Shown: positions 1-12,308 of the stretch, piece after piece
Numbering within the stretch: the stretch's first letter is position 1
Layout of the letters: each line of letters starts with the position of its first letter
Source: Odobenus rosmarus divergens
Taxonomy: Eukaryota > Chordata > Mammalia > Carnivora > Odobenidae
Reading direction: 5' to 3'
DNA length: 64,000 nucleotides
NCBI RefSeq assembly: GCF_000321225.1
Contig: NW_004450285.1
Coordinates: 5,704,410-5,768,409 of the forward strand
Made by a program: the position numbers and the translations under genes
The notes under the pieces: model-generated
What the model was told of the DNA's origin: nothing
Seen by the model: the letters and a program-made list of their open reading frames with translations, nothing else
Database searches by the model: none

Positions 1-655
1 TGTGGAAAGAGCCAAGATGTCCATCGACAGATGAATGGATAAAGAAGAGGTGGTATATATACACAATGGAATATTATGCAGTCATAAAAAGGAATGAGAT
101 CTTGCCATTTGCAACGACATGGATGGAACTGGAGGGTATTATGCTGAGTGAAATAAGTCAATCAGGGAAAGACATGTATCATATGACCTCGCTGATATGA
201 GGAAAGTTTAACCTCAGGAAACAAACGGAGGGTTGCTGGAGTGGTGGGGGATGGGAGGGATGGGGTGCTGGGTGATAGACATTGGGGAGGGTATGTGCTA
301 TGGTGAGTGCTGTGAATTGTGCAAGACTGTTGAATCACAGATCTGTACTTCTGAAACAAATAATGCAATATATGTTAAGGAAAAAAAAGAAGAAGATAGC
401 AGGAGGGGAAGAATGAAGGGGAGTAAGTCGGAGGGGGAGACGAACTATGAGAGAGGATGGACTCTGAAAAACAAACTGAGGTTTCTAGAGGGGAGGGGAG
501 TGGGGGGATGGGTTAGCCTGGTGATGGGTATTAAAGAGGGCACGTTCTGCGTGGAGCACTGGGTGTTATGCACAAGCAATGAATCATGGAATACTACATC
601 AAAAACTAATGATGTAATGTATGGTGATTAACATAACAATAAAAAATAAAAAAAA
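1..655 (+). mobile_element. Carnivore L1, 3' end (ORF2 C-terminus and 3' UTR)
   Basis: Bases 1-200 encode the degenerate ORF2 C-terminal region of a LINE-1. A stretch around 64-160 reads like the conserved MEYY..IKK..ILPF..TWM..EGIMLSEIS segment. It is followed by a G-rich 3' UTR and the carnivore L1 terminal motif 'gagcactgggtgttat' near 557. The element is cut by the window edge, so its 5' extent is unknown. A nearly identical arrangement is seen at 57770-58250. The A-rich tail follows directly. Confidence 0.93.
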
Positions 656-745
656 TCAATCCATAAAGAAAATTAACAAACTAATAAAACCAAATAAAAA
701 TAAAAAGACTCAATATTTAAAATGTTAAAAAAAATAAAAAAAATA
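633..745 (+). repeat. A-rich tail of the L1
   Basis: This is an imperfect (A)n/(AAAT)n tract directly downstream of the L1 3' UTR. It is a decayed poly(A) tail expanded into A-rich simple sequence. No clear target-site duplication can be tested because the 5' junction is outside the window. Confidence 0.75.
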
Positions 746-2290
746 AATTGATACTTTCAGTGAAGTGAAAAAAGTGCAAGGTCACAGTATTTATCACATT
801 AATGTTGGATTTATTAATGTTTGTTATATAAATAATTGTAGCTTTAAACTATTTGACATAATATGAAGTCTCAGAACAATGTTTATACTTGCATTCTACT
901 TTCTTCTGAAATAAATAAACCTAAGAACTGAACATCAGGTAGTGAAATAGTACCTCATACAGTAAATTTTTTTAAGATGTCATATTATTTTGGGGGGGCG
1001 TCAAACTTTTTTACTCATCTTTGTGGATATTTAAAAATTGGATAATATAATCTATTATATACCTTTACAATCTGAGAAATATGTATTTGCCAAACACAGG
1101 AAGTTAATAAATTTCATTCTTCCTCATCCACATTTTCCCTGATCAATGCTGTCTTGTAGCTGGTGAAATTGCTAACAAAGAATCTGTTTCCTAATGCTCT
1201 TCTTCTAGAGCTAAAGAAAAAGAAAAAAGAAAAAAAAGCTTAAAATTCTATTTTTAATAGAATATCTTAAAAAATATGCTATTCTTCATCAGTGATTATA
1301 ATATTAATTCAACCTAAAGATAGAGAGTTCCATTTTTTCAAGAATGGTGATGACTTCTTCTGATATTGCCTTTTGCATCATTTACAATAAGCATCACTGA
1401 ATCATAGCATTATATGCATAAGAATAAGGGATCTTGAATTATTTAATACACTATATTTATACAAGCGAGGCAACCATATGGATGAGTTCCATTTTTTATT
1501 ATATAAGCCCTAACTTTTGTTCTTTAAATTTTTTATCAGTGTCATTCAGTATAAAGAGTTTAAACATTTTCTTTAATAAACCAGTGAAGGAGCAAATATT
1601 CTGCACATTTTCTTTGTATTCTCTTCAGCAAAATAGTAATCAGTTTTTATTTTAAATTTCAAAGGAATAAATATAATCTAATTTTCACTGGTATGTCATA
1701 AATTATGTCAAATTTATCTTGTGAGATAGGATAAAAAATTTATACAAATATGACAATGGAATTTGTCATATTTGGTATTCAGAATTCCACTGAGACTACT
1801 TCTGTGTATTACATAGAACTTTTCTGATTAGGCATAACCAAGTGATTCTAATTTATGAAATTTTCTTAAACTTAACAGCGGCATCATTTTTAAAATGTGC
1901 CTCACTAGACTCATTGGTATGAAAAACATCAAAAGATATTTCACTTTGGAAATTGAGGCTGGTGGCTCCTCTTTTCATAAAACAAGGAGCTCCCTATATT
2001 TTGAAATATGTTTATTTTTACATGTATGCTTTGAAGTGGTCACAATCTTAAAAGTTGGATTACAGGAAGGTAATTTCTCAATTTGGAGATGCTGAGAAAT
2101 GTTGGCTTTCATTTTAATAGCATTAAATTTACATCATTGTGTCTAATTCCAAGAAGCAAAACAAAATAAACACATTAGCCGCATATTCTATCATCTCTCT
2201 ACAATGTTGTAAGTAATTAATGTAGTCAGTTTGGTTAAAAAAAATACTCATACACATTCCTAAACAAAAGAAAACATAAATACCAATTAA
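746..2290. other. AT-rich sequence without recognised gene
   Basis: Short open frames only (73 and 66 codons), with no recognisable domain. A purine-only tract lies at 1214-1238 and a perfect 12-bp hairpin at 1745-1774. No interspersed repeat was recognised, though very old ones could be missed by eye. Confidence 0.6.
1745..1774. repeat. Perfect 12-bp inverted repeat (hairpin)
   Basis: The left arm caaatatgacaa (1745-1756) and right arm ttgtcatatttg (1763-1774) are perfect reverse complements around a 6-base loop. No T-run terminator or gene context goes with it. Confidence 0.7.
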
Positions 2291-2294
2291 CCAA

Positions 2295-2830
2295 AAATGT
2301 ATTAAATGAAGGTCGAGCCTATGTCAGTGGCTTGGAAAATGAAATGGAAAAAATAGCTCCAAGCATAGGGCAAAATATAAAGAGCTATAAATCTAAAATG
2401 AGAAGACTAGAAACTTAGATGATAAATTCAGAAAACAAAATGGAACTAAATGGAACAGAAGTCAATAATTACAGTAGAGCCATGAGAAAATTCCTTGAGA
2501 TTAGTAAAAATCCAGTCTTGCAGATGGAAATCTCATTAAATTCCAGACAGGATTTATAAGAAAATAAATGTTCCTATGCATATATTGATAAAATTCCAGA
2601 TCTCAAAAGAAAAAAAAAATCATACTAGGCTTGTAAGCTTCCAGGCAGAAAAGTACAGGTTTCGTTCAAAGAGAAAAAAGCCAGACTGGCATTGGGTTTC
2701 TCCTTTTCCAGCCTTGATATGAGAAAACAGACCAAAGAAAGTATAGGACTACAACCCTTAAATGCTGTAACCAGGCAAAGGGAGGATATCTTAAAGACAT
2801 GTAATAATTTAGAAAGCATATTATCCACAT
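2295..2830 (+). mobile_element. Probable ancient L1/HAL1 ORF1-region relic
   Basis: The A-rich plus-strand sequence resembles the ORF1 region of ancient L1 or HAL1 elements. It contains 'gaaaatgaaatggaaaaaat'-like coiled-coil coding text, a 'ccagacaggatttataagaaaa' type stretch near 2543 and a 'caggcagaaaagtacaggtt' stretch near 2641. No intact frame remains. The assignment rests on general resemblance and base composition; an unclassified unique sequence is the alternative. Confidence 0.4.
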
Positions 2831-3052
2831 ACTACTCGAGAACCCAATTTTGAAAAAAAATCACTCCCACAAAAAATAATTAAAAATTTTTAAACAATGG
2901 TTGGAGGAAGATGAAAAATTGAGGAGGATGTAGTTAGCAATGAAGCTTAGTAAGTAAAAAGTTTATAACAATAAGCTTAATAAGCAAATAAAACTTCAGA
3001 ATAAATATATATAGATATTCTGAAATATTTACTTTTTGTGAATTTCTTATAT

Positions 3053-3075
3053 TTATTTATTTATTTATTTCCCCT
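3053..3075. repeat. (TTTA)n-rich tract beside a SINE
   Basis: A run of ttta units followed by 'tttcccctt' just outside the 3' (tail) end of the minus-strand SINE. It may include part of the SINE's expanded tail. Confidence 0.6.
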
Positions 3076-3270
3076 TAAGATTTTATTTATTTATTTATTT
3101 ATTTGAGAGAGAGAGAATGAGAGCCAGAGAGCACAAGAGGGAAGAGGGTCAGAGGGAGAAGCAGACTCCCCGCCGAGCAGGGAGCCCGATGCGGGACTCG
3201 ATCCTGGGACTCCAGGATCATGACCTGAGCCGAAGGCAGTCGCCCAACCAACTGAGCCACCCAGGCACCC
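3076..3270 (-). mobile_element. CAN-SINE (tRNA-derived), minus strand
   Basis: On the minus strand it starts with 'gggtgcctgggtggctcag', has a B-box-like 'ggatcgagtcc', a CT-rich run and an (AAAT)n tail ending at 3076. The tRNA-derived head normally carries the internal RNA polymerase III promoter. Its body ('ggagtcc' and 'gaccctcttccc') closely matches the copy at 22758-22944, so the two belong to one subfamily. Target duplications are not clear because both flanks are AT-rich. Confidence 0.93.
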
Positions 3271-3304
3271 AATTCTATAATATATAATACATTATATTAT
3301 AGAA
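3271..3304. repeat. AT-rich near-palindrome abutting the SINE
   Basis: ttctataatatataat (3273-3288) and attatattatagaa (3291-3304) are reverse complements apart from a 2-base insertion in the left arm. The sequence begins directly at the head end of the SINE. Confidence 0.6.
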
Positions 3305-5184
3305 TAAATATATACTCTAAAATATTTGCTTTTATTAAACAACAAATTTTCAAGTTGATGAAATATTTTATTGTATTTTAGTAAAAAGATATCTGGAAAC
3401 CTACTTTTTCCTGCATAGCTATTTTAATTACAATATTTCCATGACTTCTAATTTGTCAAATTTGTATTTTAAAATATTGTGTACAATATTAATGCCTCCT
3501 CATGTATATTTTTTGTGTGTGTGATTTCATTGATTCATTGATTCTGAATAAGATGAATATTTATTTTAATCATTCACCGTACATCTTATTTTCTGATCTT
3601 AGATAGCATATCATGGGGGGGTATATTTTACAAATGCCAGAACTCAGGAGTAACTTGTTGAGGCCATATTGCTGTATGTAGCAAAACTGAAATTCACACC
3701 TTGCTCTGTGCTCTTTCTCTTAAACCACGCATGAGTGCACATCACATTATTAGTGCAGCAATGGCACAGAAATCATGACCTTACCCCCAAAGTAGAAATT
3801 TAAATATTTCTCCTTTTAAAGTAAATGCCAGTTGTACACTTTTTCATCATGTCCTCTTAATCTTTCTTTAAGGTATGTGAGTTCATAAGGAAATTTTTAG
3901 TGTCGTCAGGATGGTTAATCCAAAGTAAAATTAAGCTGGAGTCTGAAAGTTTCTTTTTTCTTGATTGAATTAAATGCAGACTGCTCATGTATATGCACAA
4001 ACACTGGCATTCAGCAGAGCCCTCATTACCATGCTGAGAAGTGTGGATTCAAATTAAAGCTGCATGTTAGACAACCGCTCGCATAAACCAAGGCTTGTTA
4101 AAACAGTGTTAATGAGCCCCCATTGTATCGAGCAGCTTCACTTCCCCAATCTTTCATATGTGTTCACATGAGACCTGGGAAGATGCTGAACTGATTAAGT
4201 CTGAAATAGAGCTGGAGACTCTCGACTAAGCCACTGGGGTGAAGGGAATTAGAAAAATCAGGCACAAAGAGCCATACATATAAAGTTTACTTTAGGTTAA
4301 AAACATGGTGATAGAACTTCTCCCATGTGTCAGAATTTTTTTGAGGCACATTTAAAAATCTGGCCAAGCAAACCATATATAAGGTTGTTAACCTAACAGT
4401 TATCCTCAATTATATTTTCTAGCATAATTTAGACAGTTTTCTAAGGTCTTTCTGACTTGCTTGCTTCTTCTACAGTTATTTTCTTTACAGTAAAAATCTT
4501 TTCATGTGGCTAGGTAAAATCTGTTCTCAGGAGGAAAAAATATAAGGAATGAAAACGGATGTCCCCTCCTCAATGGTTATCCTTGATATGTTACTTTATT
4601 TATACCTATGAAATTAGAAGGAAAGACTTGAAAATAAATTTTAAACTCAGCATGGTCTATATCTAGCAACTTCTAAATGATACATAATGAAATCTCAATT
4701 TAAGGAACATCATATTAAGTGTTAAATGTTGACACTTCACGTGATCACCATGCACTGAGTAGGTGTGAAAACACAGGCATTAGGTAAAATGTATACATGC
4801 ACTTTGAAAGGCTCCTGCTGTGCTCGTTTATATTATGGATGTGAAAGTTATCAAGTTTAAACTTTTTTTTTTAAGATTGCAGGTACCAGAAATTTAAAGT
4901 TGTTGTTTTATATGTAATAATGATCTCATAGAATGGACAGACCTCAAAAGAATATATTCCCTCTCACCCCACTCAGGATTTGGTAACCACTGTTTGAGAA
5001 GCCCTGGCCCACTGCCTTTTAAAGTGTCCGTATTTGTTCCACCCTCAACGGACATTAGTTGGCAATCAGTCTTGAGTACTTGAGAAGTTCTACATTTTTG
5101 AAAAATATGGGTAAAGGCACACCAATATAATGATACAGGAATTGGAAAGGAATCTCCCAGCTATTCAAGAATCCTGATAAAATG
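3305..5184. other. Unique sequence, no gene recognised
   Basis: No convincing reading frame, RNA gene or interspersed repeat was seen. It includes a G7 run near 3615, a T-run at 4864-4873, and a stretch at about 3960-4270 with unusually balanced composition that may be conserved non-coding DNA (listed separately). Confidence 0.5.
3960..4270. promoter_or_regulatory. Possible conserved non-coding element
   Basis: The stretch is free of recognised repeats, has no open frame, and is less AT-biased than its surroundings. It contains several homeodomain-like TAAT/ATTA cores, E-box-like motifs (cagctt, cacatg) and a 'caaattaaagctgcatg' stretch. This is only a visual impression that it may be under constraint. 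No alignment was possible, and neutral unique sequence is equally likely. Confidence 0.2.
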
Positions 5185-5340
5185 ATGTATATGTATTTGT
5201 TTATTTACTGTCTAGCAACCCTGCTAGGTGGTAATTTCCAAGTGGATATGGACATGATGATGTTGTCCATTATCATATATCTAGGACATATATTTTCTGG
5301 AACATAAAAGGAACTCAATGAATACATAAGGAATGAAGAG
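5185..5340 (+). mobile_element. LINE-2 3' end relic
   Basis: The order 'tttgtttatttactgtct', then a 'ggacat...ttgtcca' section, then 'aactcaatgaatac...gaatgaa' follows the L2 3' tail (tttacttgtctgtc ... gcacagtgcctggcacatagtaggcactcaataaatatttgttgaatgaatg). It is highly diverged and has no coding capacity. Confidence 0.5.
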
Positions 5341-6094
5341 AACCATAAGGGAAATATAAGGCTTGAATGATCAGATTTTGTTTGGTATATTTAGGGTTAA
5401 CCATGTGAAAACTATGTTGAAGGAAGAGACTCCAAAGCAAGACCCTGAAGACTTTACAACCTCACTCATTACATACAGCCTCTAAAGGTCAGCAAATGCT
5501 TCGTGAAAGCCTTTGGATGACAGCTGTCTTTACAACTTTACTACAAAGTAAGCTATCGTTATAAAAGCACTCATGGGGAATGGGAGCCTCTTTGAGACCA
5601 AAGGTTTACTGCTGGAGCTATTTTTACATGTCCGGTCTACTTACAAATAGAGCAGTAAGCAAGACAAATGGAGAGTGTGTTCAAACTTGGTGGACAATGT
5701 GTGACTTTGGACATTTTGCAATTTGTTATTTCAGATCCCAAGGAGACTCCTCAACAGGACGTTGAATATTAAGAAGGAAATATAAACCCACTCTCAAAAA
5801 AAAAATCAATGATGTCTTCTATTAACAATTCTCTAAAATGTAGGGCAACTTAAAAATCTCAGTCCCTCGATGGAGTGGAGAAGTGGTTTGCCGCATTTGT
5901 AAGTCTCGAAACTGGAGGCATTTCTGCTGGGATTCCCATGTATGACAGAAGTGTAGGTGTGCATAATTGGGAAGTAAGATTTTTTTCCTTTACAGCGGTA
6001 GTCATTTTGGTTTTTATCGCTTAAGAACTCCAGAGGCCAAATAAATTACAAGAATGGAACATAAACAATGCTAAAAAAGAGCCACTCCATCTCA
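5341..6094. other. Unique sequence, nothing recognised
   Basis: The longest open frame (61 codons at 5580-5765) shows no domain, signal peptide or family resemblance. No repeat was identified. Confidence 0.55.
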
Positions 6095-6185
6095 CTAGTT
6101 TATAGATGAACCTGGAACCCAAAGGTTAAGTGAGTTGTTTAAGGTTGCATAATTGTGTGTGTAAGAGGCAGAAAATAATCCTGCT
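6095..6185 (+). mobile_element. MIR core relic
   Basis: 'tagatgaacctggaacccaaaggttaagtgagttgtttaaggttgcataa' parallels the MIR core (gatgaggaaactgaggcccagagaggttaagtgacttgcccaaggtcacacag). It is a short, diverged fragment. Confidence 0.55.
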
Positions 6186-9100
6186 GTGAGGATCAGGTGA
6201 GGTGATAGTGCTTTAGCGAAACATAAATCAGATAAACTGACGCACTGGTATAACTTATATGTAGGTTGTGTTCCTGATGGTGTTTAAATGTTTTTATTTT
6301 GATTGACTGAAAAAAAAATCCTACCCCATTGGTGCCCTGTATTAGAAAAAGTGCTCAATTGACAGCCAGACTGTGATTGTGGCAAGTTCTTGGACTTCCA
6401 CATTTTATTTTCTGTGCATTCTAAAGTCAGAGGGGGGTCATAAAAGCTGACATGATGTAGTTTATGGATGAGAAGTCAGGGAGCAGGGAGAGGATAGTGC
6501 ATACAAGTTGAGATTCCCGGGTCCCTCAGGTCTTGGCTCTTCAGTGAGCACCGCTTTGGATACAGCTGTTCTTCCCCTCCCAGATTCCTCTGCACTAAAG
6601 AGGTAGGCTGCTTTTTTTTTTTTTTTTTTCAGCTCTAAAAACTTCCCCTTCAAATAAAAATTTCAGGAATTACTTAGAGGCTAACTCCTAGCTCAGGGAC
6701 TAAGAAAAGAAAGATCAGAAAAAGAGCAGTACCCACAATAATGTACCACTTTGACGTGATCAAATTTTCAATTTTCAGCATTGAGAATTTCACTAAAGTC
6801 AACCTGAAAATATTCTGTCCTGTATCCAGGGTCTGTCTTTCCCAAACTACAAAAACATAAATATACCATAAATCCTTCATAAGCCCTTCATCCAAACCAC
6901 GTTCCGACAGAGATGTGCCCAGGTTTGGCTTCTGTAGAAATGTCCAACACATTGCAATAATAGGAATGACTCCCTTAAATCACTGGAGTTTATTACCTTT
7001 TCCCCCTCTTCGCTCCAAATTTCTTCACCTTTAATCTCCTCATCACTGTTCATCTCCACATCCACCTCTGCATCTGTCTACCCAAGAATCTACTAGTGAT
7101 CATCCCAAAGATCTTTGTTATAATGCAATCTGCTTCATTAAAAAAATATTGTCTCATTTAACCTTAGAAATTATCTCTCAGTTTATTCCTTACTGGCCTA
7201 CTATTTTTAGAGCTCTATAAACTGTGCCTTTCCTTGATTTTTCTTGCATTCAGAGGTAGTTTGCAATATGCAGAAGTCTTGAATAATAGATAGAGACAGA
7301 AAGCCAGTGACCGTTAAGCTGAGGGTGCTGCTAGGCAAAACAAGGCAAGCCTGACCCCACACAGAAGAATCAAGCCTTGTGGGATGGGTTCTGACCCATC
7401 AAAGAGTAACCCCAAGATCATTAAAAGAATTGGTTCTTTTCTTCTATTTAAATATAATAAAGGAGAGCAACTCCTGGGAAGTCAGTACTTGCACGAGGCA
7501 AGAGTGGGACTCAAGGCAGAAGTTACCAATTGCTCCGTTGAAACAAGTCCACCTGCTGGGGGTTCAGGATTGGTTAGTTTGTCAGAGCTCTACTCAGGCT
7601 CATGCTTTCCCCTCAAGTCCTGAGACTCCGGAAGTCCAGTTGGTTGTTTTTCAGGAAGGCAGCTCAGTCCATTAGCTAGAGTTCAAAAGTACAGTGAAGT
7701 CATAGACCACAGAATTGTAAGTTGCAACAACAGTCTGTTTTTACGCCAACTCTGGTCATGTTTCTGAGAAGTTATTGCTATACCTTCTTCCCCTTGGTCT
7801 CTGACCACTCGTTATCTGGAAATGTTTCATATAATCCATACCCAACGTCATGCAGCAGCCAATTTCTGAGCCCATTGCTCAAGAATCATTACTCAGAATT
7901 TCATGATCATAGGAAATGATGTGATTCTTTTATTTATAACTCTAGAATCCTTTAAAGACAAGGCACCTGGTATGAGGTTTCCAATTCACTTTAGAAAAAA
8001 AAGTATTTGTCCACTTAATGTGGTTAAGAAAGCTCTTCTGCAAAGAAATGTTGTTTTGAGATATAGCAGGGATTTCTTGGGTCATTCTTGGATAATATAC
8101 TACTCATTAATGCATTTAAATCTTGTTACATTAGTATTATGGAGAGGAAACTGGTGCAGCAGCTCTCTTCTTAATATTGAATGCACATACAAACAGTGAA
8201 AAAATGAAGGAGAGAGTTTACTGAAAGATTACTGTGTACATTTTAGGCAAAGATATTTAGTGTTCCCTTAAAGCTGTCAAACGTGAGCAACTGATTTAAA
8301 ACAAAGTATATATTTAAAGTGTCAGTAATGACTTCTTTCCCCTCACAATATGTTAGAATATTTGGTTTAATTCAGCTTTCATCTTTGACAGCTAGCAAGT
8401 TTCTCAAATAATTGCTGACTGCCCTATTCAGCAGAAATTCAATCTGGTAGGGATTCTTGCTATAAGTCATGCCTAGATAACTAAAGTGTGAGTAACTGTG
8501 AACCTAAGCACTATTAAGAAACTGAGATGTATAATCTCCCTGTAGAAGAAAATCTTCTAAGTCATTTTATCACAAAATCCTCACAGATACTTCTGCCTTT
8601 TCCATAATCCAATAAGAAAAAGAATCATATCAGTATAGTAAGCACTACTCTGCTATAGGTTCAATCAGTTCCCAGATATCAAGGGAAGAGAAAGAGGGTT
8701 TTGGAAGGAGAAAGAGTATCTTCAAAGCTGCTTAACTGTAGAATAGTCTCAAACAGCAAAGGAAATCTTCAAATGTGTGTTATTTATATATTCAGTAATG
8801 CTTAAGCCAAAGAAGCGATAATATATTTATTTCTTTAGGCATGTTTCCATAATTACCTTGTTATGCAAACATATATTCTACAATTACATACTATATGGTT
8901 AACAGAGATATAATTTTATATGCATATTATATGACACATTATATATTATAAAATTTCATATATATATAACACGTTGATATATATAATTTCATTTTAAACT
9001 TTATGTAATGTATTTATGTATTGTATATTATTCGGAATTTTCCTCCTGAATAGGCACTTACCCCTCTTTCCTTCCTATCCCATAGTTAAGTAACAGATAA

Positions 9101-9724
9101 GCATATTTAGAAGCAAGACAGTAATTCTCTTTTTTTTTTAAGTATGTAATCAATAATTTGACAGATTAACTTAGATTTGGAACGAAGATTCAAAGCAAAA
9201 AATCATTTTTGCCAAAGAATTATGAGTATAACATATAGCATTTTAATAGAACACTTAAAATTTTACTTTAAGACAAAAACAGGCAACATTGGAAAGTTTG
9301 TGACAAGGTAAATTTCTTAAATTATCGGGACAGCCTTGTCTCTAATTAGTTATAGAGAATCTTATGATTTCTGTGATTTATACTGTTTATTCTTGGTGTT
9401 GCTGTATTTCAGCATCCACTCTTATGAGATAGGATTGTATATAGATGAGGTAGTGTTCTTTGGAAGGATGCTGTAGGGAGAACTGGGTATTTCTGAGTCC
9501 CACAATAAGAATTATGTGAGAACGTCAGGGAAACAGATCTTATTTAATCAGGCTTAAGGTGAATTACAGCTTTCATGCTACTTGATATTTTTCTTTCTTT
9601 CTTAGTGTACGGTGTATGTAGGCCCCTGTCCACTCCTGCCTCTAATAACTAGCGTCTCCAACTAACCAGATCCTGGGAGCAATAAGCAACTTCACTGAAA
9701 GTAATTGTGGGGATTATCTTAATA
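6186..9724. other. Mostly unique AT-rich DNA
   Basis: Several open frames of 60-98 codons occur but overlap each other on both strands and show no domain. A T-run lies at 6611-6629. A very AT-rich segment with TA-repeat patches lies at 8870-9030. No interspersed repeat was recognised, although old ones may be hidden. Confidence 0.5.
8870..9030. repeat. AT-rich low-complexity segment
   Basis: Long A/T runs with short (TA)n patches such as 'catatatatataac' and 'gatatatataa'. It is likely low-complexity DNA that melts easily. No evidence of an origin or attachment site beyond composition. Confidence 0.7.
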
Positions 9725-9915
9725 GTAACTCTCTGGGATAGGTATTTTTTACACACAGCATTTTTTTAAAATAAGGAAACAGGCTCAGAGGAAAGTTTTT
9801 ACTTTACCTCTTTACCAATGATTTAAAGACAAATCATTGTTATATGGTAGAAACTGGATTAAAACTCAGGTCTCACTAACTCTAAAATCCATACTCTTAA
9901 CCATTAAGTGACATG
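9725..9915 (+). mobile_element. MIR
   Basis: The sequence passes through 'ataaggaaacaggctcagagg', then 'actggattaaaactcaggtctc', then 'ccatactcttaaccatta', in the same order as the MIR core and 3' part (gaggaaactgaggctcagag ... gggattcgaacccaggtctg ... ccatgctcttaaccacta). Diverged, non-coding. Confidence 0.75.
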
Positions 9916-10264
9916 GCCTGCACAAAGAATTCCTACATAGTCATTCACTACTTTGGCACATTGCCAGCGCCTAAGTCAAAAAATTTATTGACCCTCTATC
10001 TATACATGATTCTGTTAGTCAATCATTGCAGTTCAATCCAGACAGGAGAGTATTCATCTTTCAAGGCTTGCATTATCCTTCTTTATATCATACTTTTTCT
10101 TACCCTAAGTGGATAGTGGCATTTTCTCATGTGCAATGGTACACTGAGATCTCTGAATGTAGATGGAGAATAGATAGACAGAGTTGATTTCCATACATAA
10201 AAGGAGATCATTCTCTATTGATCTTTTCATTTCTCTTAAACTCCCAAATTACAGCATCTTAAAA

Positions 10265-10480
10265 ACACATTTTAAGTAGACTGGTTGTTATCAGTGTCTG
10301 GAGGGAGTGGAAAGAGGAAAATTGTAGTTTAACGAGTATAGAGTTTTAGATTTGCAAGATGAAAAAATTCTAGGGATTTATTTTACAATGTGAATATACT
10401 TGGCACTACTGAACTGTATACTTCAGGTAGTTAAGATGATAAATTTTAGTTATGAATATTTTACCAAAAGAAAAAAGGAA
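10265..10480 (+). mobile_element. Ancient L1 (L1M-type) 3' end
   Basis: 'gtttaacgagtatagagttt', 'gatgaaaaaattctagggat', 'aatgtgaatatacttggcac', 'actgaactgtatactt' and 'taaattttagttatgaatatttt' follow the L1M 3' UTR in order. The segment ends in an A-rich tail (10469-10485). Upstream L1 sequence was not recognised, so it is a truncated relic. Confidence 0.8.
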
Positions 10481-10717
10481 GAAAAAGCACACTATATCTC
10501 AATAAATGTTTATTGGATATATCCCATACACCTTGTAATACTTTAGTTTACTTTTGCTGGTAGCTTAAAAGTTAGTTCTTCCTAAATCTACATATATTAG
10601 TCTATATCTGCCCTCCTCAACCCCTAACATACAATATATTGTTCTTTCTTCCATTTAACTCCTTCCTTATTACTCAGTAGGGGGATTCATCTGCATTTGA
10701 CTGTTGGATATACTGTG

Positions 10718-10945
10718 GAATATTTAGCAATGAGACTTACAGAGTCAGATAAACGAGGTTCAAGGTACAGAATATCACGTTTATGGCCATGTAAGTTTGG
10801 GCAAGAAACTTTCTCCTGACTTCAGTGTCTTCATTGGTAAATGTAAATATCAAAGGTACTTATTTCAGATGTCATGAGAATTAAATGTTACGCATTTAAA
10901 TATCTTATCACAGCTACTGGCATATAGGGACCACAAAGTGACCAC
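10718..10945 (+). mobile_element. MIR
   Basis: 'gcaagaaactttctcctgac', 'cttcattggtaaatgtaaat', 'atgagaattaaatgtta' and 'agctactggcatatag' line up with the MIR core and 3' region (gcaagttacttaacctctctgagcc, tcatctgtaaaatggggat, gaggattaaatgagtta, gtgcctggcacatag). Confidence 0.75.
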
Positions 10946-11237
10946 CACCAATTACACCAAGAGTGTAATTATTAATATTATTTTTAAATTATATGATTCT
11001 GTCTTCATATTTTTACTTCTTTCTGGCATGAATCCCAAATTTATTCTCCAAGGAAAATTATATAATATGAACATATATAAGCAATTATGAGCAAATATAA
11101 GCAGATGTTTGTGAAACCAAATTCCTTTTCCTCTTGGGCAACAGCTTGACTAAATTCCTCTGCTTCTCATGCAATCAAAATTGCCATATGACCAAGTTCT
11201 AGTTCACTAGAAATTGAGCAGAAATGATGTGGTCCCC

Positions 11238-11426
11238 AGGGTGCCTGGGTTGCGCAGTCAGTTAAACATCTGACTCCTGGTTTCAGCTCAGGTCATGATA
11301 TCAGGGTCCTGAGATTGAACCCCACATCTGGCTCCATGCTCAGCGGGGAGTCTGCTTCTCCCTCTCCCTCTGCCCCTGCCCTCTTTCTCTCTCTCTCAAA
11401 TGAATAAATAAATAAATCTTTAAAAA
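11238..11426 (+). mobile_element. CAN-SINE, plus strand, with 16-bp TSD
   Basis: The head 'gggtgcctgggttgcgcagt', a CT-rich body and an (AAAT)n tail are present. It is flanked by perfect direct repeats aaatgatgtggtcccc at 11222-11237 and 11427-11442. These are the signature of L1-machinery insertion and fix the edges. The intact duplication implies a fairly young copy. Confidence 0.96.
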
Positions 11427-12308
11427 AAATGATGTGGTCCCCTTTCAGGGCCAGGCCCATAAATTTCTCCCATTCACTGTCCTCCATGCTCTTGATATTC
11501 TTGCAAATTTGAGATAACACAGCAAATCCAGAAGTCATATGGTAAAGATGGTGAGACTCTGGAAGGAGTCTATATGGAGAAGAGTCACTCATCAAATAGG
11601 AGCATGTTTTGGACTTTATGTAAACAAGAACTAATGTCTTTTGCTATTTAAATCTTTATAGATTGTGAGGGTTGAGTGTTCAAGCTGCTAACTAAAGAAA
11701 TTGATGTCTTGAAAGGACAAAGCAGAAGAATCTCATAAGGCCTAATTAGCTTGATTGCTTAATCACTGTGACCAATGATTGCCATGTGTTTGAAATGCTT
11801 CCCTTTCATGAGTAAGAGTGTTTCTTATAGTTTTTCTAGACTCTCTCACCAGTATTAATTGGTCAAGGGGTGGTAGAAACCTTGTGTTTCTAGTTCATGT
11901 GTGGCTGGAGTAAGGGAAGCAGGCTCAGACGTAATAGAGAAAACTCTACATCAGATGGAGTGCCTATGATTGAGGTGAATCCAGTGATTTGGTGGGAACT
12001 TCAATTGTCTGTCTTGGGAAAGCCATGAGCATGTTGTTGTATCTGTAAGAAGAAGGTTAAAGATTTGGTATCCAGAAGAAAGTATAGTGACATAAATTGG
12101 CTAGCAATTTACATAAATCATCTCCTCTTTTTTCCAGATATTATAACAGTTAGTCTTCGTCTAGTTACTTATTGCCATGTAGCTGTTTTCTTGACAGTGA
12201 AATTGTTCAGAGGATGGCACATGGGTAATTTTTGAAAGCTAGCCCTAGCTATCAGATAGAGGATTTGATGTGGAATTCAACAAGATAGTTCTAAAATTCA
12301 TTTGTGAG

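Noticed and set aside
233..631. 132-codon plus-strand frame
   Set aside because: It lies wholly in the G-rich L1 3' UTR, where stop codons are rare because of composition. No domain.
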